From Saitoella complicata NRRL Y-17804 (lineage: Eukaryota > Ascomycota > Saitoellomycetes > Saitoellales > Saitoellaceae): a stretch of 64,000 bases of DNA. Where the stretch lies: NCBI RefSeq assembly GCF_001661265.1, contig NW_017566995.1, forward strand, positions 434,001 to 498,000, written 5' to 3'. Each line of letters opens with the position of its first letter. Position 1 is the stretch's first letter. Positions 31,479-41,649 of the stretch are shown in pieces. The position numbers were made by a program, and so were the translations under genes. A model generated the notes under the pieces. That model was not told where the DNA came from. It ran no database searches and saw only the letters and a list, made by a program, of their open reading frames with translations.

Positions 31479-34400
31479 TCAACTTTGCGCTGCCCCGGTA
31501 GGCGCAGAAGACCTTTGTTTCCATTCGTCAAACAACTGCCCGAGCCTCTTCAGACCCACGGGCTTCGTCAAAAATTCGTCCATACCACATTCAAATGCTC
31601 TCTTTTTGTCATCAGGAGAGTTCAATCCAGTCAACGCAACGACCCATGCCTTGTCCTGCAACTGCTCGGCAGCCTGCTCGAGTTCGCGGATACCCGCTGT
31701 TGAGTCAAATCCATTCATCACCGGCATCTGACAATCCATCAAAATAACGTCAAAGCTACACCCAGTCTCACCAATCCTCTGCTTGACCAACTCGACCGCC
31801 AAGGCACCGTTCTCTGCAGTAAGGAACGGGTACTTCCGTTTGCGAAGATAGGTCGCCAGCAACATCATGTTCACTGGATTATCCTCAACCACCAGCACCA
31901 TAGGTATGTCTTCCTTCACTGATGCCGCCGTCTCGGTGTTCGGCAAAGCATCTCCAAGCTCCTTCACATCTGCCAGCGGGCTAATCGAGCTGGGTCGTAA
32001 TACTGGCGGCGACGGCAAAGTGCTCTGCAAGTCCTCAAGAAGGGTTACTCCAGTCTGGGGATGCCACTCTCGTCCTGTTGCCAATGCTTCAGCACGCGTG
32101 AGTGGAGGTCGTCCAGGATGATGACTCTCACCATGTGCGCGATCCAGAAGAGTCTGCAATGCCTTACCAAGCTTAGCAGGACCGCAGGATTTCGAGAGAA
32201 TGAGGGCCTTCGAAAGGAAGCTGCCGGAGCGCCTGAAATGGCTGCATAAGACCATGTGAGGTCTACCCTCGGCTGCCTTGTAAAACTCCGAGGCTTCATT
32301 ACTTGAAGGAAGCTCACATCGAATGATCATATCCGCTTCCGTTCTATCCTCAACAACATCCATGCCGTACCACCTCTCACAATAGCCCGTCAAGGACTGC
32401 TTGAGAAGCTTGGTGGAAGACGCCACGTCGAACTCTGTAAACGCAACCTTAAGCCCCCGAGCCTTCTCGCGTGTCGCACACACAAGCGAGAGGTCAATTT
32501 TCGAGGGATCTGCTGGGGTAAGCGGCAAAACAACAGTGAACTGCGTTCCGCCTGGTCCCTTTCCAATTGGACTCTTCACCGAAATTGTCCCATTCTGCAA
32601 CTCCACAATCTGCTTGACAATCGACAACCCCAACCCTGTTCCGACATTGAGTATATTCTCCTGCGAAAACGGCGCAAATAGGCTGTTCCTCATGAAATCC
32701 TCTCCAATGCCGACACCTGTGTCAGTTACTCGGAAGATGATTCCGGTATTGCTGTACGAAAGCTTGACATGCACATGTCCCTCCTTGGTATACTTGATTG
32801 CATTACCAACGAGGTTCATCACGATCCGGCGGAATGCACCCTGATCGGTATGATAGAACCATCCCTGATCGCGTTTATCAACATCGACAACGATGCAGAT
32901 CGCTTTAGATACTGATTCCTGCCCAATCGCAACATGATCCGTTACCGCCTTGAACTCGTGCCCAGCGTAACAACTTTCCACTACCTCCTCAGTAAGCACA
33001 GCAAGGTCGACCTCGGTATTCTGGAATGTCTGCATTGCCGGTGTTGGTGATGACTCGAGAACCACCAGATTTCCCTTCGTCAGATGTGACAGCTTCGAGA
33101 AGTCGAGCACAGAGTTGATCACGTCGATCAATGTCCTTCCACAACTCTCGATGGTCGCCACGAAACTCGTTTGAAGTGGGTCCAACTCCGTATCTTGGAT
33201 GAACTCGACGGCTGCGAGGATGCCGTGCAACGGACTCCGCAATTCGTGACTGACATTGGAAATGAAACTGGCCTTGGCGTGGTCAGCAATAAGAATCTTC
33301 CTCTTTCCAATCTCAGACATAAGCGAGTCACCGAACGACTCGATATACTTGATTGTAGTCGCATCAGAAGCCTTCTTCGATTCTGCAAAAGCCACGATAA
33401 TCGCATACGGATTCCTCGCAAAGTCTCTAATAGGCACCATCACAAGCTCCTCAGTTGTCGGCGGTAGCATAGCAGCCAACTCCTCCGGAAGCTTCTTCTT
33501 CCCGTAGATATGTCCCTGCGGGTGTTCCTTCAGGAAGTTGCTAACAAAGGCGTCAGACAACATCAGAGGTGGCCCGTTCGGATCATGACCATGCTCCGTC
33601 TCCCCAACCCGACACGTCGCAAGAATCGGCCACTTCCTCTCACTCCCATCCGGCAACGGCTTCGCAGCCTCATCACTCGCCCCCTCCACATCCACAAACA
33701 CGACACCCGTAAACTCCAACGTCTCCCTCATCAACACACACGCCGACCGATAAATCCCCAACAAATCCCCTTGCTCCGTCATAGTGCTATCGATATCGTT
33801 GCTCAAGAATTCACGCGCGAATCTCGAAATGGATTTTTGCATCTTCGTCTTTGTCTCAAGGAGAGCCTGCTCACGCTTGAGTTCGAGTTCGTGCATGACC
33901 ATGGTGGCGAGGTCGAGGAAAGCTTGTTCACGATCTGTCGACAACTGGCGAGCCTTTGAGTCGAAAACACAGATGACACCGAGTGCGTGGCCGCTATGAC
34001 TGAACAATGGCGCTCCACAGTAGAATCGCGCATGTGGTGCACCCGTTACCCAGCTCCGGTTCTTGAATCGCCAATCTTTGCTGAGGTCCGGGATAACGAA
34101 TAACTTGTCGCGTTCTTTTCTGAGCAGGGTGTGAGAGCAGATACTGACTGCTCTTGGCGTGATATTCATTCGGGGGATCCATCCTTGTGCTTCCGGGCTT
34201 GCCTCTGACGCTGTTACCTGATACTTCTCGTCCATGAATTGAATGAACGCGAAATCGCAGTCCAACAAGATTCTCGCCAACCGACTAAACTTGTCCAATC
34301 CAAGTTCCTTGGCCGTGTCCGAAGACGTCAAATCCTTGTACCGAAAGAACTCCTCCAAACGCGCCTCTTCATCCTTGGGCGGTGGACAATCGAAGAACCC

Positions 34401-34589
34401 ATCATGATCATCACCAAGCTGCTCCTTCGCGTTCCATGGCATCTCCTCTCCGCCGACATCAATCACTCCTGACGAGTAAAAGTCCAGAAAGGTTTCGCAC
34501 ACAGCCGAGTCAGTGGATCCTTCGCTGGAGACTGCAGACGACCCGCACGATGTTGCATGGTTGACGGAAGCAGAGAATGCGAAATCCAT
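31479..34589 (-). CDS. hybrid histidine kinase with GAF sensor
   Basis: An uninterrupted frame of 1036 residues. A GAF domain spans about 95-240 (ICSHTLLRKERDKLFVIPDL, FYCGAPLFSHSGHALGVICVFD). A second GAF-like region (about 270-410) leads to the kinase. The dimerisation box ISNVSHELRSPLHGIL carries the phospho-His at 448. The ATPase has N box (MNLVGNAIKY, 591-600), G1 (DTGVGIG) and G2 (GTGLGLSIVKQI). The C-terminal receiver (about 895-1025) has VVEDN, phospho-acceptor Asp952 in LMDCQMPVMNG, and Lys in LTKP. No membrane segment is seen, so it should be soluble. Fungal hybrid kinases of this kind signal through a Ypd1-type phosphotransfer protein. Residues 700-818 between kinase and receiver resemble a degenerate receiver. 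Confidence 0.93.
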   Translation of the reverse strand: MDFAFSASVNHATSCGSSAVSSEGSTDSAVCETFLDFYSSGVIDVGGEEMPWNAKEQLGDDHDGFFDCPPPKDEEARLEEFFRYKDLTSSDTAKELGLDKFSRLARILLDCDFAFIQFMDEKYQVTASEASPEAQGWIPRMNITPRAVSICSHTLLRKERDKLFVIPDLSKDWRFKNRSWVTGAPHARFYCGAPLFSHSGHALGVICVFDSKARQLSTDREQAFLDLATMVMHELELKREQALLETKTKMQKSISRFAREFLSNDIDSTMTEQGDLLGIYRSACVLMRETLEFTGVVFVDVEGASDEAAKPLPDGSERKWPILATCRVGETEHGHDPNGPPLMLSDAFVSNFLKEHPQGHIYGKKKLPEELAAMLPPTTEELVMVPIRDFARNPYAIIVAFAESKKASDATTIKYIESFGDSLMSEIGKRKILIADHAKASFISNVSHELRSPLHGILAAVEFIQDTELDPLQTSFVATIESCGRTLIDVINSVLDFSKLSHLTKGNLVVLESSPTPAMQTFQNTEVDLAVLTEEVVESCYAGHEFKAVTDHVAIGQESVSKAICIVVDVDKRDQGWFYHTDQGAFRRIVMNLVGNAIKYTKEGHVHVKLSYSNTGIIFRVTDTGVGIGEDFMRNSLFAPFSQENILNVGTGLGLSIVKQIVELQNGTISVKSPIGKGPGGTQFTVVLPLTPADPSKIDLSLVCATREKARGLKVAFTEFDVASSTKLLKQSLTGYCERWYGMDVVEDRTEADMIIRCELPSSNEASEFYKAAEGRPHMVLCSHFRRSGSFLSKALILSKSCGPAKLGKALQTLLDRAHGESHHPGRPPLTRAEALATGREWHPQTGVTLLEDLQSTLPSPPVLRPSSISPLADVKELGDALPNTETAASVKEDIPMVLVVEDNPVNMMLLATYLRKRKYPFLTAENGALAVELVKQRIGETGCSFDVILMDCQMPVMNGFDSTAGIRELEQAAEQLQDKAWVVALTGLNSPDDKKRAFECGMDEFLTKPVGLKRLGQLFDEWKQRSSAPTGAAQS

Positions 34590-35525
34590 CGACGCGAAAG
34601 GTCGCTCTTCGTATCCCTGTTCGGTCTACGTTGGATCTCGGCGAATCGGCGGTCAGATCGCCTGGATCAACGGCGAACGAAGATGAGCAGACTTCAGGAC
34701 AGGGTGAAGGAAAGCTGAGGGCGAATTGCTGACCGTAACAGTCGTTTGTATTGCGAAATGAATCGTCCAGATCCGTCAGCTACAAGGTTCTATGGATGTA
34801 TAGCTAGCTATGCTATGCACCGCGGAGTGCAACAGTAGCCACAGCACGGGCGCTTCGGATTCAGAGCTAAACTTCGAGAGCTGAAGCTGTTTGGAATTTT
34901 GCGCTAAGCACCGACGGGAATTCCACCACGTGTTTGACAGCAATCTGACAAGAGGAAAATGAGGATCCCAATTCGTGGTTCTCAATTGAATCAACGGGAT
35001 GGAACATACAAGGGGCTTCGCTTGAAGATCATCTTTGTGCGAAGGTAGGGGCTCAACCTTGAGATGTTATAATTGCAATTATAACCAGATCGATAATCCC
35101 AGATTATCTCCCCCATCGATCTGCACCTCCCCGTCCGGACAGTCTACAGGATTTTGGGGGCGAAAGCGTTCGGGGTTGTTTCATCCAGCACCGCCCTGCA
35201 AGTGAAGTGTGAAGCCGACATGCGCCCCGGTCGAAAAGGCGTCCAACTGGTACCGGCAAGATTAACGGAGGACTTCGGCCGTACTGCAGCTGGACACTGC
35301 GCAATGCCTCGAACAACGCCTCAGCGTCAAGAAGACAGAGATTGGATTGGATTGATCCGTAAGCCGACTGACTGACCTGGACACCCCCCTGCCCCTGAAC
35401 CCCTGGAGGCGAAGATTACTGCTGTAAGATCGTAAAATGTCATGAACGCCTATACCTGTCCGCCGAACCCCATAAAACAAAGACACCGCCACTACCCATA
35501 CATGTGGACGTCGACGTCCCTATGC
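34590..35525. other. intergenic gap with inverted repeats
   Basis: About 940 nt upstream of the kinase gene. It includes a perfect 20-bp palindrome at 35066-35085 and, next to it, AGATCGAT...ATCGATCT arms around 35088-35120. No gene is recognised. Confidence 0.55.
35066..35085. repeat. perfect 20-bp AT-rich palindrome
   Basis: GTTATAATTGCAATTATAAC equals its own reverse complement. It lies about 480 nt upstream of the histidine-kinase start and could be a dimer-binding site or a cruciform; nothing in the sequence decides this. Confidence 0.85.
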
Positions 35526-37418
35526 TCAAACCGAGATCTCCCTCACGTGGATTTCCTCCATTGAACCTTTTGCGTGATCCTCCTTAACATGCTCCACTGC
35601 CTTCGACACCAACACCGCAGGCGGAACTTCATCATACAGTTCTGGTGCCTCTTTTCCTCTCCAATCATCACTGACACCCGAACTGTACGTGCTATCAGCA
35701 CTTCCTGCGCTCCCTTCCCCTGCTGTCCCGATTCCCCCAGTCCTCGCAAAACGAGCACTCGCTCTCCCAACCTCATCATCCCACACCACCTCCTCCCCCT
35801 CCTCATCCTCAAAAACATCCTCAAGACTCTCATGCCGTCCCATCCCCCTAATCGTCTCTCTGAGGATCATACCGTGCCTCCCAGGACTTGATTTTACCAC
35901 TTCCTCCCCCGCCTCCATCTTCTCGTACATCAACATAAATACGTTCGACATTTCGCCAAGTACGTCGCGTTCCGTACACGCCCAAATATCCCTATCCGAG
36001 ATCCTAAACCAGCCGTTCGCGGTTTTGCGATACGCGACATAATGTCCAAACGAATGGGACCCGTAATGTATCACAACGCTCTTCAACTCATACCGATCCT
36101 GATTCCCCCCTCCTTCCACTTCCGCACAGACCAGAGGTGTCCGTGGATCTGTTGAAAGCGCAGCATGTGTCGACATGTATTTCGAGAGGTCAAGGACGGG
36201 TGCATAAGAGACGGCTGCAGCGTTCTTATGTACCACCCCCGTGGTGAGGTTGAGTGCGCTGCGGTTAATATGTAGGACCAAAGCCTGCGGCCCCCTCGCA
36301 ATTGCCGCGATCTTCGTTTTCGTGCTCTCGATTTGTACCGGCAGCTTCACTCCTTTGAGAGCTTCATGCTCCGGATTCCATTCATCCACCGCTGTCCGCA
36401 ATAATTCTTCCCGCTCGACCAGTGCTGGTAGGGGGTTGAGAGACGTCGAGATGAGTTTCGCGAGCTGCTTTTGAGTGGCGATAATCGAACACATCCGACA
36501 CGGAACTCCATTAATTCGTTCAAGCGTGGTATAACTCTCCAAACACTGTTCCAACGTACAACTCCGCTCATTCGGTAATGGCACGGATAAATTCGTGAAG
36601 TTCTCGTGACGGATGGCTTCGACGTAGCCACATGACAAACATCCCACGCGATTCGCCATTAGGCCTTCGAAGGGGCTCTTCATGCTTTTCTCCTTCTCTC
36701 CTGGAATTCCATGAGCCGGTGTAGGATAGAGCCGGTTGGGCCTGAAAGACATTCCAGGGCCTAGGTGTCGGCGTTTCGAGACCTTTGCGGCTTCGTCGTC
36801 GAGTGCGCCCGTGATGATTTGGAAGAATTCTTGAGCGTCTTGTTGTTCGTTGTTCACTACTCGTCGGTTACTCGATAGCGCGTAAACCACGTCGCGGGGT
36901 GTATGTGACCCCGAGGTGTTTAGTTGCGCGAGGGTGTGGTTGAGGGCTATTGACACTGGTGTTGGTCGAGGGGAGGCCGACGAGATGGAGGTGAGGTATG
37001 GGGTGATGGACTCGAGGGATGCGAAAGCCTGTGCAAGAAGTCAGCTCCAGCTCAGAAGCCTGGCAAGACTGTCACGCACTTGCAATACAGAATTGAGAAA
37101 ACAACTGTTCCCAGTATTAACAAGCCCCCCCACCGTCGCCTCCCGTTCAATATCAACCACACTCCTGGACAACGTCCTCGCCCTCATCATCCCCACCACA
37201 TCCCCCCCAAACACCCCCTTCAACTTATCCCTCTTTGTCGCAAACGAGAAGTCAACAAGCATGACGCCCAAGTCATGCACGCTTGGCCAATCAAAGGCGG
37301 GTGCGAGGTAGATGTAGAGAAAAAGGAGGGTGGAGCAGGCGAATGGAAGGAGGCGGGCGAGGTCGTGGAAGTCGGGGAGGGTGACTGCGTCCAAATGGTA
37401 AATGTAAGGGTCCTTCAT
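35526..37418 (-). CDS. ubp1: ubiquitin-specific protease, Ubp1/USP30 type, membrane-anchored
   Basis: Exons 37080-37418 and 35526-37028 join in phase to 613 residues. A hydrophobic segment (about 21-44, LARLLPFACSTLLFLYIYLA) is a likely signal anchor. The Cys box GLVNTGNSCFLNSVLQ has the nucleophile at Cys106; the intron falls right after this box. QQDAQEFFQIITGAL is the QQD box. VGCLSCGY plus CRMC may form the zinc ribbon. The His box is YELKSVVIHYGSHSFGHYVAYRK. An N-terminal membrane anchor followed directly by the catalytic domain is the plan of yeast Ubp1 (ER) and USP30 (mitochondria, peroxisomes). The acidic C terminus is disordered. Confidence 0.88.
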
Positions 37419-37592
37419 GCCCGGAGCAGTCGATGGAGGAGAGAGGGGATGGTGGTGGAGGCAGGCGGAGAGCCTCGGCCGCGGGGAGGACGAGCGGCGC
37501 AGGTGGCAGTGTGCGTAAGGTTGCGTCCTTATCGATTTGCCCGAGAGAGCGAAACGCAAACGAAAAAAAAAAATCAAAGTCAACATAATCAG

Positions 37593-38080
37593 ATGGCCAA
37601 GGCAAAGCGTGAGTTCTTGTCGACCGTGGTACCCGAGGATTGCTTCTAACCGGTTCCTAAGCCCAATCAACCCGCTCCCGTGCCGCCAAGCGTGCCGTCA
37701 CCCCAGATGCCTCAGACGCCGTAGCAATCGAAAAAGTCGTCGAATCCATGCCCGCGACCCACGAAGAAGCCCTCCCCGCAAAACAACGTGTCCACTACGA
37801 AATCGCATCACTATCAGCCCGCGGTGACTCCGGGATCCAAAAACCTAAGCTTGCTGCACGGAAAAAGGCTTTATCCGCAAAAGCGCGGAAGAGGATGGAG
37901 GCGAGTCAGGATCGTGCGGAGGCTGTGATGGAGCAAATGGCGAAGAAGGTGCAGAAGAGGACGAAGAGTGTGAAGATTATCAAGGATAGAAGAGGAGCTT
38001 GGGATGAGATTAACCAGAAGGCTGAGAGGGAGAAGGCGAGGTTGGCGGCTTTGAGTCAGTTGCTGCACGAGAAGGAGTGA
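37593..38080 (+). CDS. Alb1-like ribosome biogenesis protein
   Basis: Exons 37593-37608 and 37662-38080 join in phase to 144 residues starting MAKAKPQSTRSRAAKRAVTP. The 16-nt first exon is needed to supply a start. The protein is Lys/Arg/Ala-rich and helical, with a KKALSAKARKRMEASQDRAE block that resembles the LSKKRAKKIERN block of yeast Alb1, a shuttling factor of pre-60S particles. The match is short and the family diverges fast, so an unrelated nucleolar protein such as an Slx9-type factor is possible. It is divergent from the UBP1-like gene with 174 nt between start codons. Confidence 0.5.
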
Positions 38081-38369
38081 TTTGGAGAATTTCAAAGGCG
38101 AAAAAGGGGTTTGATCATGTTCGAAATATACCTGATATGGAGAGGGGAGCTTCATTTGGTATTCAAGTTCTTCGCGTTCCACTTCGTGCCACCAAGAAAC
38201 ATCTATATATGTACACGTAATTTCCAATTCAAATGCAACCTGAATGAAGAAGCAAAAAGTAGCTCGGCCAGCTAGATCGTCCGAACATATGTCGATGGTA
38301 TATCTATGCGCACAACACAACATCACAACGCCAATTTCCCAACATCCTCACATACTGATCCATCATCAC

Positions 38370-39794
38370 TCACTGCTGCCACTGCTGCTGCTGGTTTTGC
38401 TGACCACCCTGCTGACCCTGGTACTGTTGCTGTTGCTGACCACCCCACGGCTGCTGCTGCTGTCCATATCCCCTTCCGTAAGCGCCCTTATCGCGACCCC
38501 AACCACACTTGACCGGCCTACCACCAACAACGAACCCGTTCAGCTGGCAAATTGCCATAGCGGCATTCTCATGCGAATCCAACGTCACGAACGCATACCC
38601 ACTATCAGCCTTGACCTTCAACTCCTGAACATACCCAAAGTTCTGGAACAAAGGTTGAACATCATTCTGGGTTGCAGTATGAGGCAAGTTCCCGACATAC
38701 ACAGTAGTGTTCGTCGGCGACGACGCAGCAAGAACCATCGCATAATCACCCATCCCCCCCATCCCAACCCCCGCCACCGCCGCCGGATTCTGAAAGCCCG
38801 GAACCCCAACACCGACACCCACACCCACACCGACACCCATGCCCATCCCGGGCATCCCAACCGACGCACTCCACCCCATCATCGCCAACGCCGCAGCCTG
38901 AACCTGCGCAGCCCCCGCTCCCTTCTGATTCGCCCAATTACACCTGATAGCCCTACTCCCCAACCACTCTCCATTCATCGTCGCAATCGCCTGCTCCGCG
39001 TCCCCCCTTTCCCTAAACGCAACGAACCCATACCCCCTGCTCCTTCCCGTGTTCGGATCCCACATAACTCGAGCATCCGACATGGACCCGAAGGCAGAGA
39101 AGGCTTTTGCGAGGATTTCGTCGTTGATTTCGGAGGAGAGGTCGCCGATGAAAATGTGGTAGTGGGCGGCGGTGTCTTCTTTGTTTGCGTTTGCGGGGTG
39201 GTTTGGGTTGTTGGTGGATTGGTAGGCCCAGTTGACTTTGATCTCCTGTAACCCCCAGTCAGCACATGTAGCAATAATGAAATGGAGCATGACATACGGT
39301 ATCGAATATTCTCCGCCCATTCAAAGTCTGCATAGCCGTCTCTGCCGCCCGTGGGTCCTCATACTCAACGAACCCATAGTTCAAACCCTGACCACCAAAC
39401 TATGTGCAAATCAATCAGCAACCCAATCCGAGAACTCGATGAGACGGACACATACGTTCTTGTCAGTGAGGATCTTGACATTCCTCACAGCCCCCGCAAC
39501 GCCAAAGATCTCGTGCAACATAAAGTCCGTGACCCTCGTGTTCAAGTTACCGACATACAACGCTACACCCAACAATCAGTGCACCATTCCCACAGCAAGT
39601 CAATTTGGCAGGGTATACACACTAGAAGCCTTCCTCTGTCCCTCCTGCTGCTGTCTCTGCATAGCCCTCGGTCCAGTAGGGACACCAGCTTCATCCGACC
39701 CAGCCTCGAACTCGGTCTGGTCATGAGATTCCTGGACTTCGACGTCCATGGGCATGTCCTCGACACTAGTGTTGGGGGTTTCTTGCACGTCCAT
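38370..39794 (-). CDS. pub1: three-RRM poly(U)-binding protein, PUB1/TIA-1 family
   Basis: Exons 39623-39794, 39456-39562, 39298-39399 and 38370-39245 join in phase to 418 residues. RRM1 (58-136) begins TLYVGNLNTRVTDFML; RRM2 (155-234) begins YHIFIGDLSSEINDE with RGYGFVAF; RRM3 (306-376) begins TTVYVGNLPHTATQND with SGYAFVTL. The C-terminal 40 residues are Gln/Gly-rich and prion-like. PUB1/TIA-1 proteins bind U-rich RNA, control mRNA stability and enter stress granules. The linker before RRM3 contains a Met-Gly/Val-Gly run (about 258-275) made by a CACCGA/CACCCA microsatellite. Confidence 0.92.
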
Positions 39795-40030
39795 TGTTGT
39801 CGTTGGCGAGCGAGCTGAGTTTTCGGAGTGAGTGTTGTTGCCTTGATGCAGGGTTGCCTCGAAATTACGGAATGGCCTCGTGAAAGTACACGCATGCGAA
39901 GGGTGAGGCACGAAAACATCCCGACTCCATCATCGAGGATTCTTGTTATTCTTGTTTGAAAATGCTTTTATTCATGCTCCAAAATGCTATCTGTTCTATG
40001 GGGAACCGGTGATGACCCGCAACACCGCAA

Positions 40031-41422
40031 TCATGGGAGGTCTTGAGTATCAATCTCCGGTACAACGGCCACGAAACTCGTCCTCAACGGACTCTCAGCA
40101 CAATCCAATCCCAGCTCTGCATCGATATGCGCCTTGACATCCGCTCCATGTAACCCATGACTCTCCGCGTGCTCCGAACTTCTCGGCATCGCCGGTTCAG
40201 TGTAATACTCGTCTATCCCCACAATCAGCAATCGCCATGTAGCAGCGGTTAAGGAAGACATACCAATGATAGGATGTAACAACACCATCTGATTCCGGAT
40301 TGTTAAACACGAGTTATTCGGCACTGTAACCCAATCCGCTCTCTCGAACGTCAGAGGCTCAGAAGCGACAAGCACAATATCCTGTCCCCGATCACGCCGT
40401 TCCATACGGTAATGTCCTCCAGGCTTGTACTCATGGAACGAGGACCCAGAACTGGTAACCACCACCGTCAGCATACCAACAACCCACAAGGTGCCCTGGG
40501 ATAGTAGTGGTCTTACCTGAAATATAAGGAGGCAGCTTCCTGCGTTCGACTCGTGATATACCGCGTACAAACCACGCTCTCGCCATCCGTGACAGCAAAG
40601 TTCATCATACTCGGTTCTCGCTCATCCTCGTCTTCCCCCTCCTGCGCCTCCTTCGTCCACGCCTTCAACAGATCGACGGTAGCCAACATAGCTTTCCGGA
40701 GGACTTCGGGGCCAAAGCCGCTGGCTGGGGAGGATGCTGGGTCGTGTCCTGAGTCGTGGAGACAGTTTAGGAAGAGCGCGAAGGCCCATTCACTGTCTGT
40801 GTTTCCGGCGACGTGAAGGAAGTATTGATCCCGTAACGCCGTCTGCAACCGTCTCTTAATCTTCGGAAACGCCGCAATATTCCCTGTCAGAACAGAATCG
40901 TCAGTCAAAACTTCTACGTCGTCATGGTCCTCCTGTCCTGACCATTATGCATCCACATCAAACTCCCAAAGCTCCACGGATGACAGTTCACCTCCGCTAA
41001 AATCCCCGCCGTACTCGCCCTCACATGCGCAAACACAAGCGCACTCTTCGTCTTTTCCGCCAATCGTGCAAGGTTCAAATTATTCCATGCTGGAGTAATC
41101 GCAGTAAAGATACATGGGCCTGAGCCGATTTCGGGATCGGGGGAGGAGGGGTCTTGGGTGTAGTAGCCGACGCCGAAGCCGTCGCCGTTGATGGGGCGGC
41201 GAGTGTCAATGCGGAGACGGGAGTCGAAGGATTGGCTGTGAACAAGATCAGTATGCAGTTTTATGCTGAAGACGAGATCCTATTTCACTTGATGATCGAG
41301 TGCTGCGGTCTGGTAATCAGATCTGGGAGGGTGCGATTAGCGATGATTCGTCACTGTACTCCCTTGTGCTCACCTGCCAACAGCATCTTTCGCTTCCCCT
41401 TGTAGATCAATAGCCGACACAT
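40031..41422 (-). CDS. dug3: class II glutamine amidotransferase, DUG3-like
   Basis: Six exons (41374-41422, 41289-41322, 40943-41235, 40517-40883, 40264-40451, 40031-40212) join in phase to 370 residues. It begins MCRLLIYKGKRKMLLA; Cys2, exposed after Met removal, is the N-terminal nucleophile. The fold shows RRPINGDGFGVGYYT, FAHVRASTAGILAEVNCHPWSFGSLMWMHNGNIAAF and GNTDSEWAFALFLN, all typical of DUG3/YafJ-type amidotransferases. In yeast the Dug2-Dug3 complex starts cytosolic glutathione breakdown. The last ~50 residues are variable. Every intron is 51-65 nt. Confidence 0.9.
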
Positions 41423-41649
41423 CTTCAGCTGCTTCGAGGAATCGGCCTTGTCGTCGTTACACTTATTGCCGCCTTCGGTCGGTGTATTGCGTGCTGCAGT
41501 CACCTGCACTCCACTGCAAGGACTGAACCTTAACTCGCACGATGACCAAAACGACGTTGAAAATCTCGCTATATTTAAGTGAATCTGTTCTAAGTTATGC
41601 CGTTATCCTACACCTCCTCCCGTCTTTTTCATCTCTTTTCTATCTTCGT

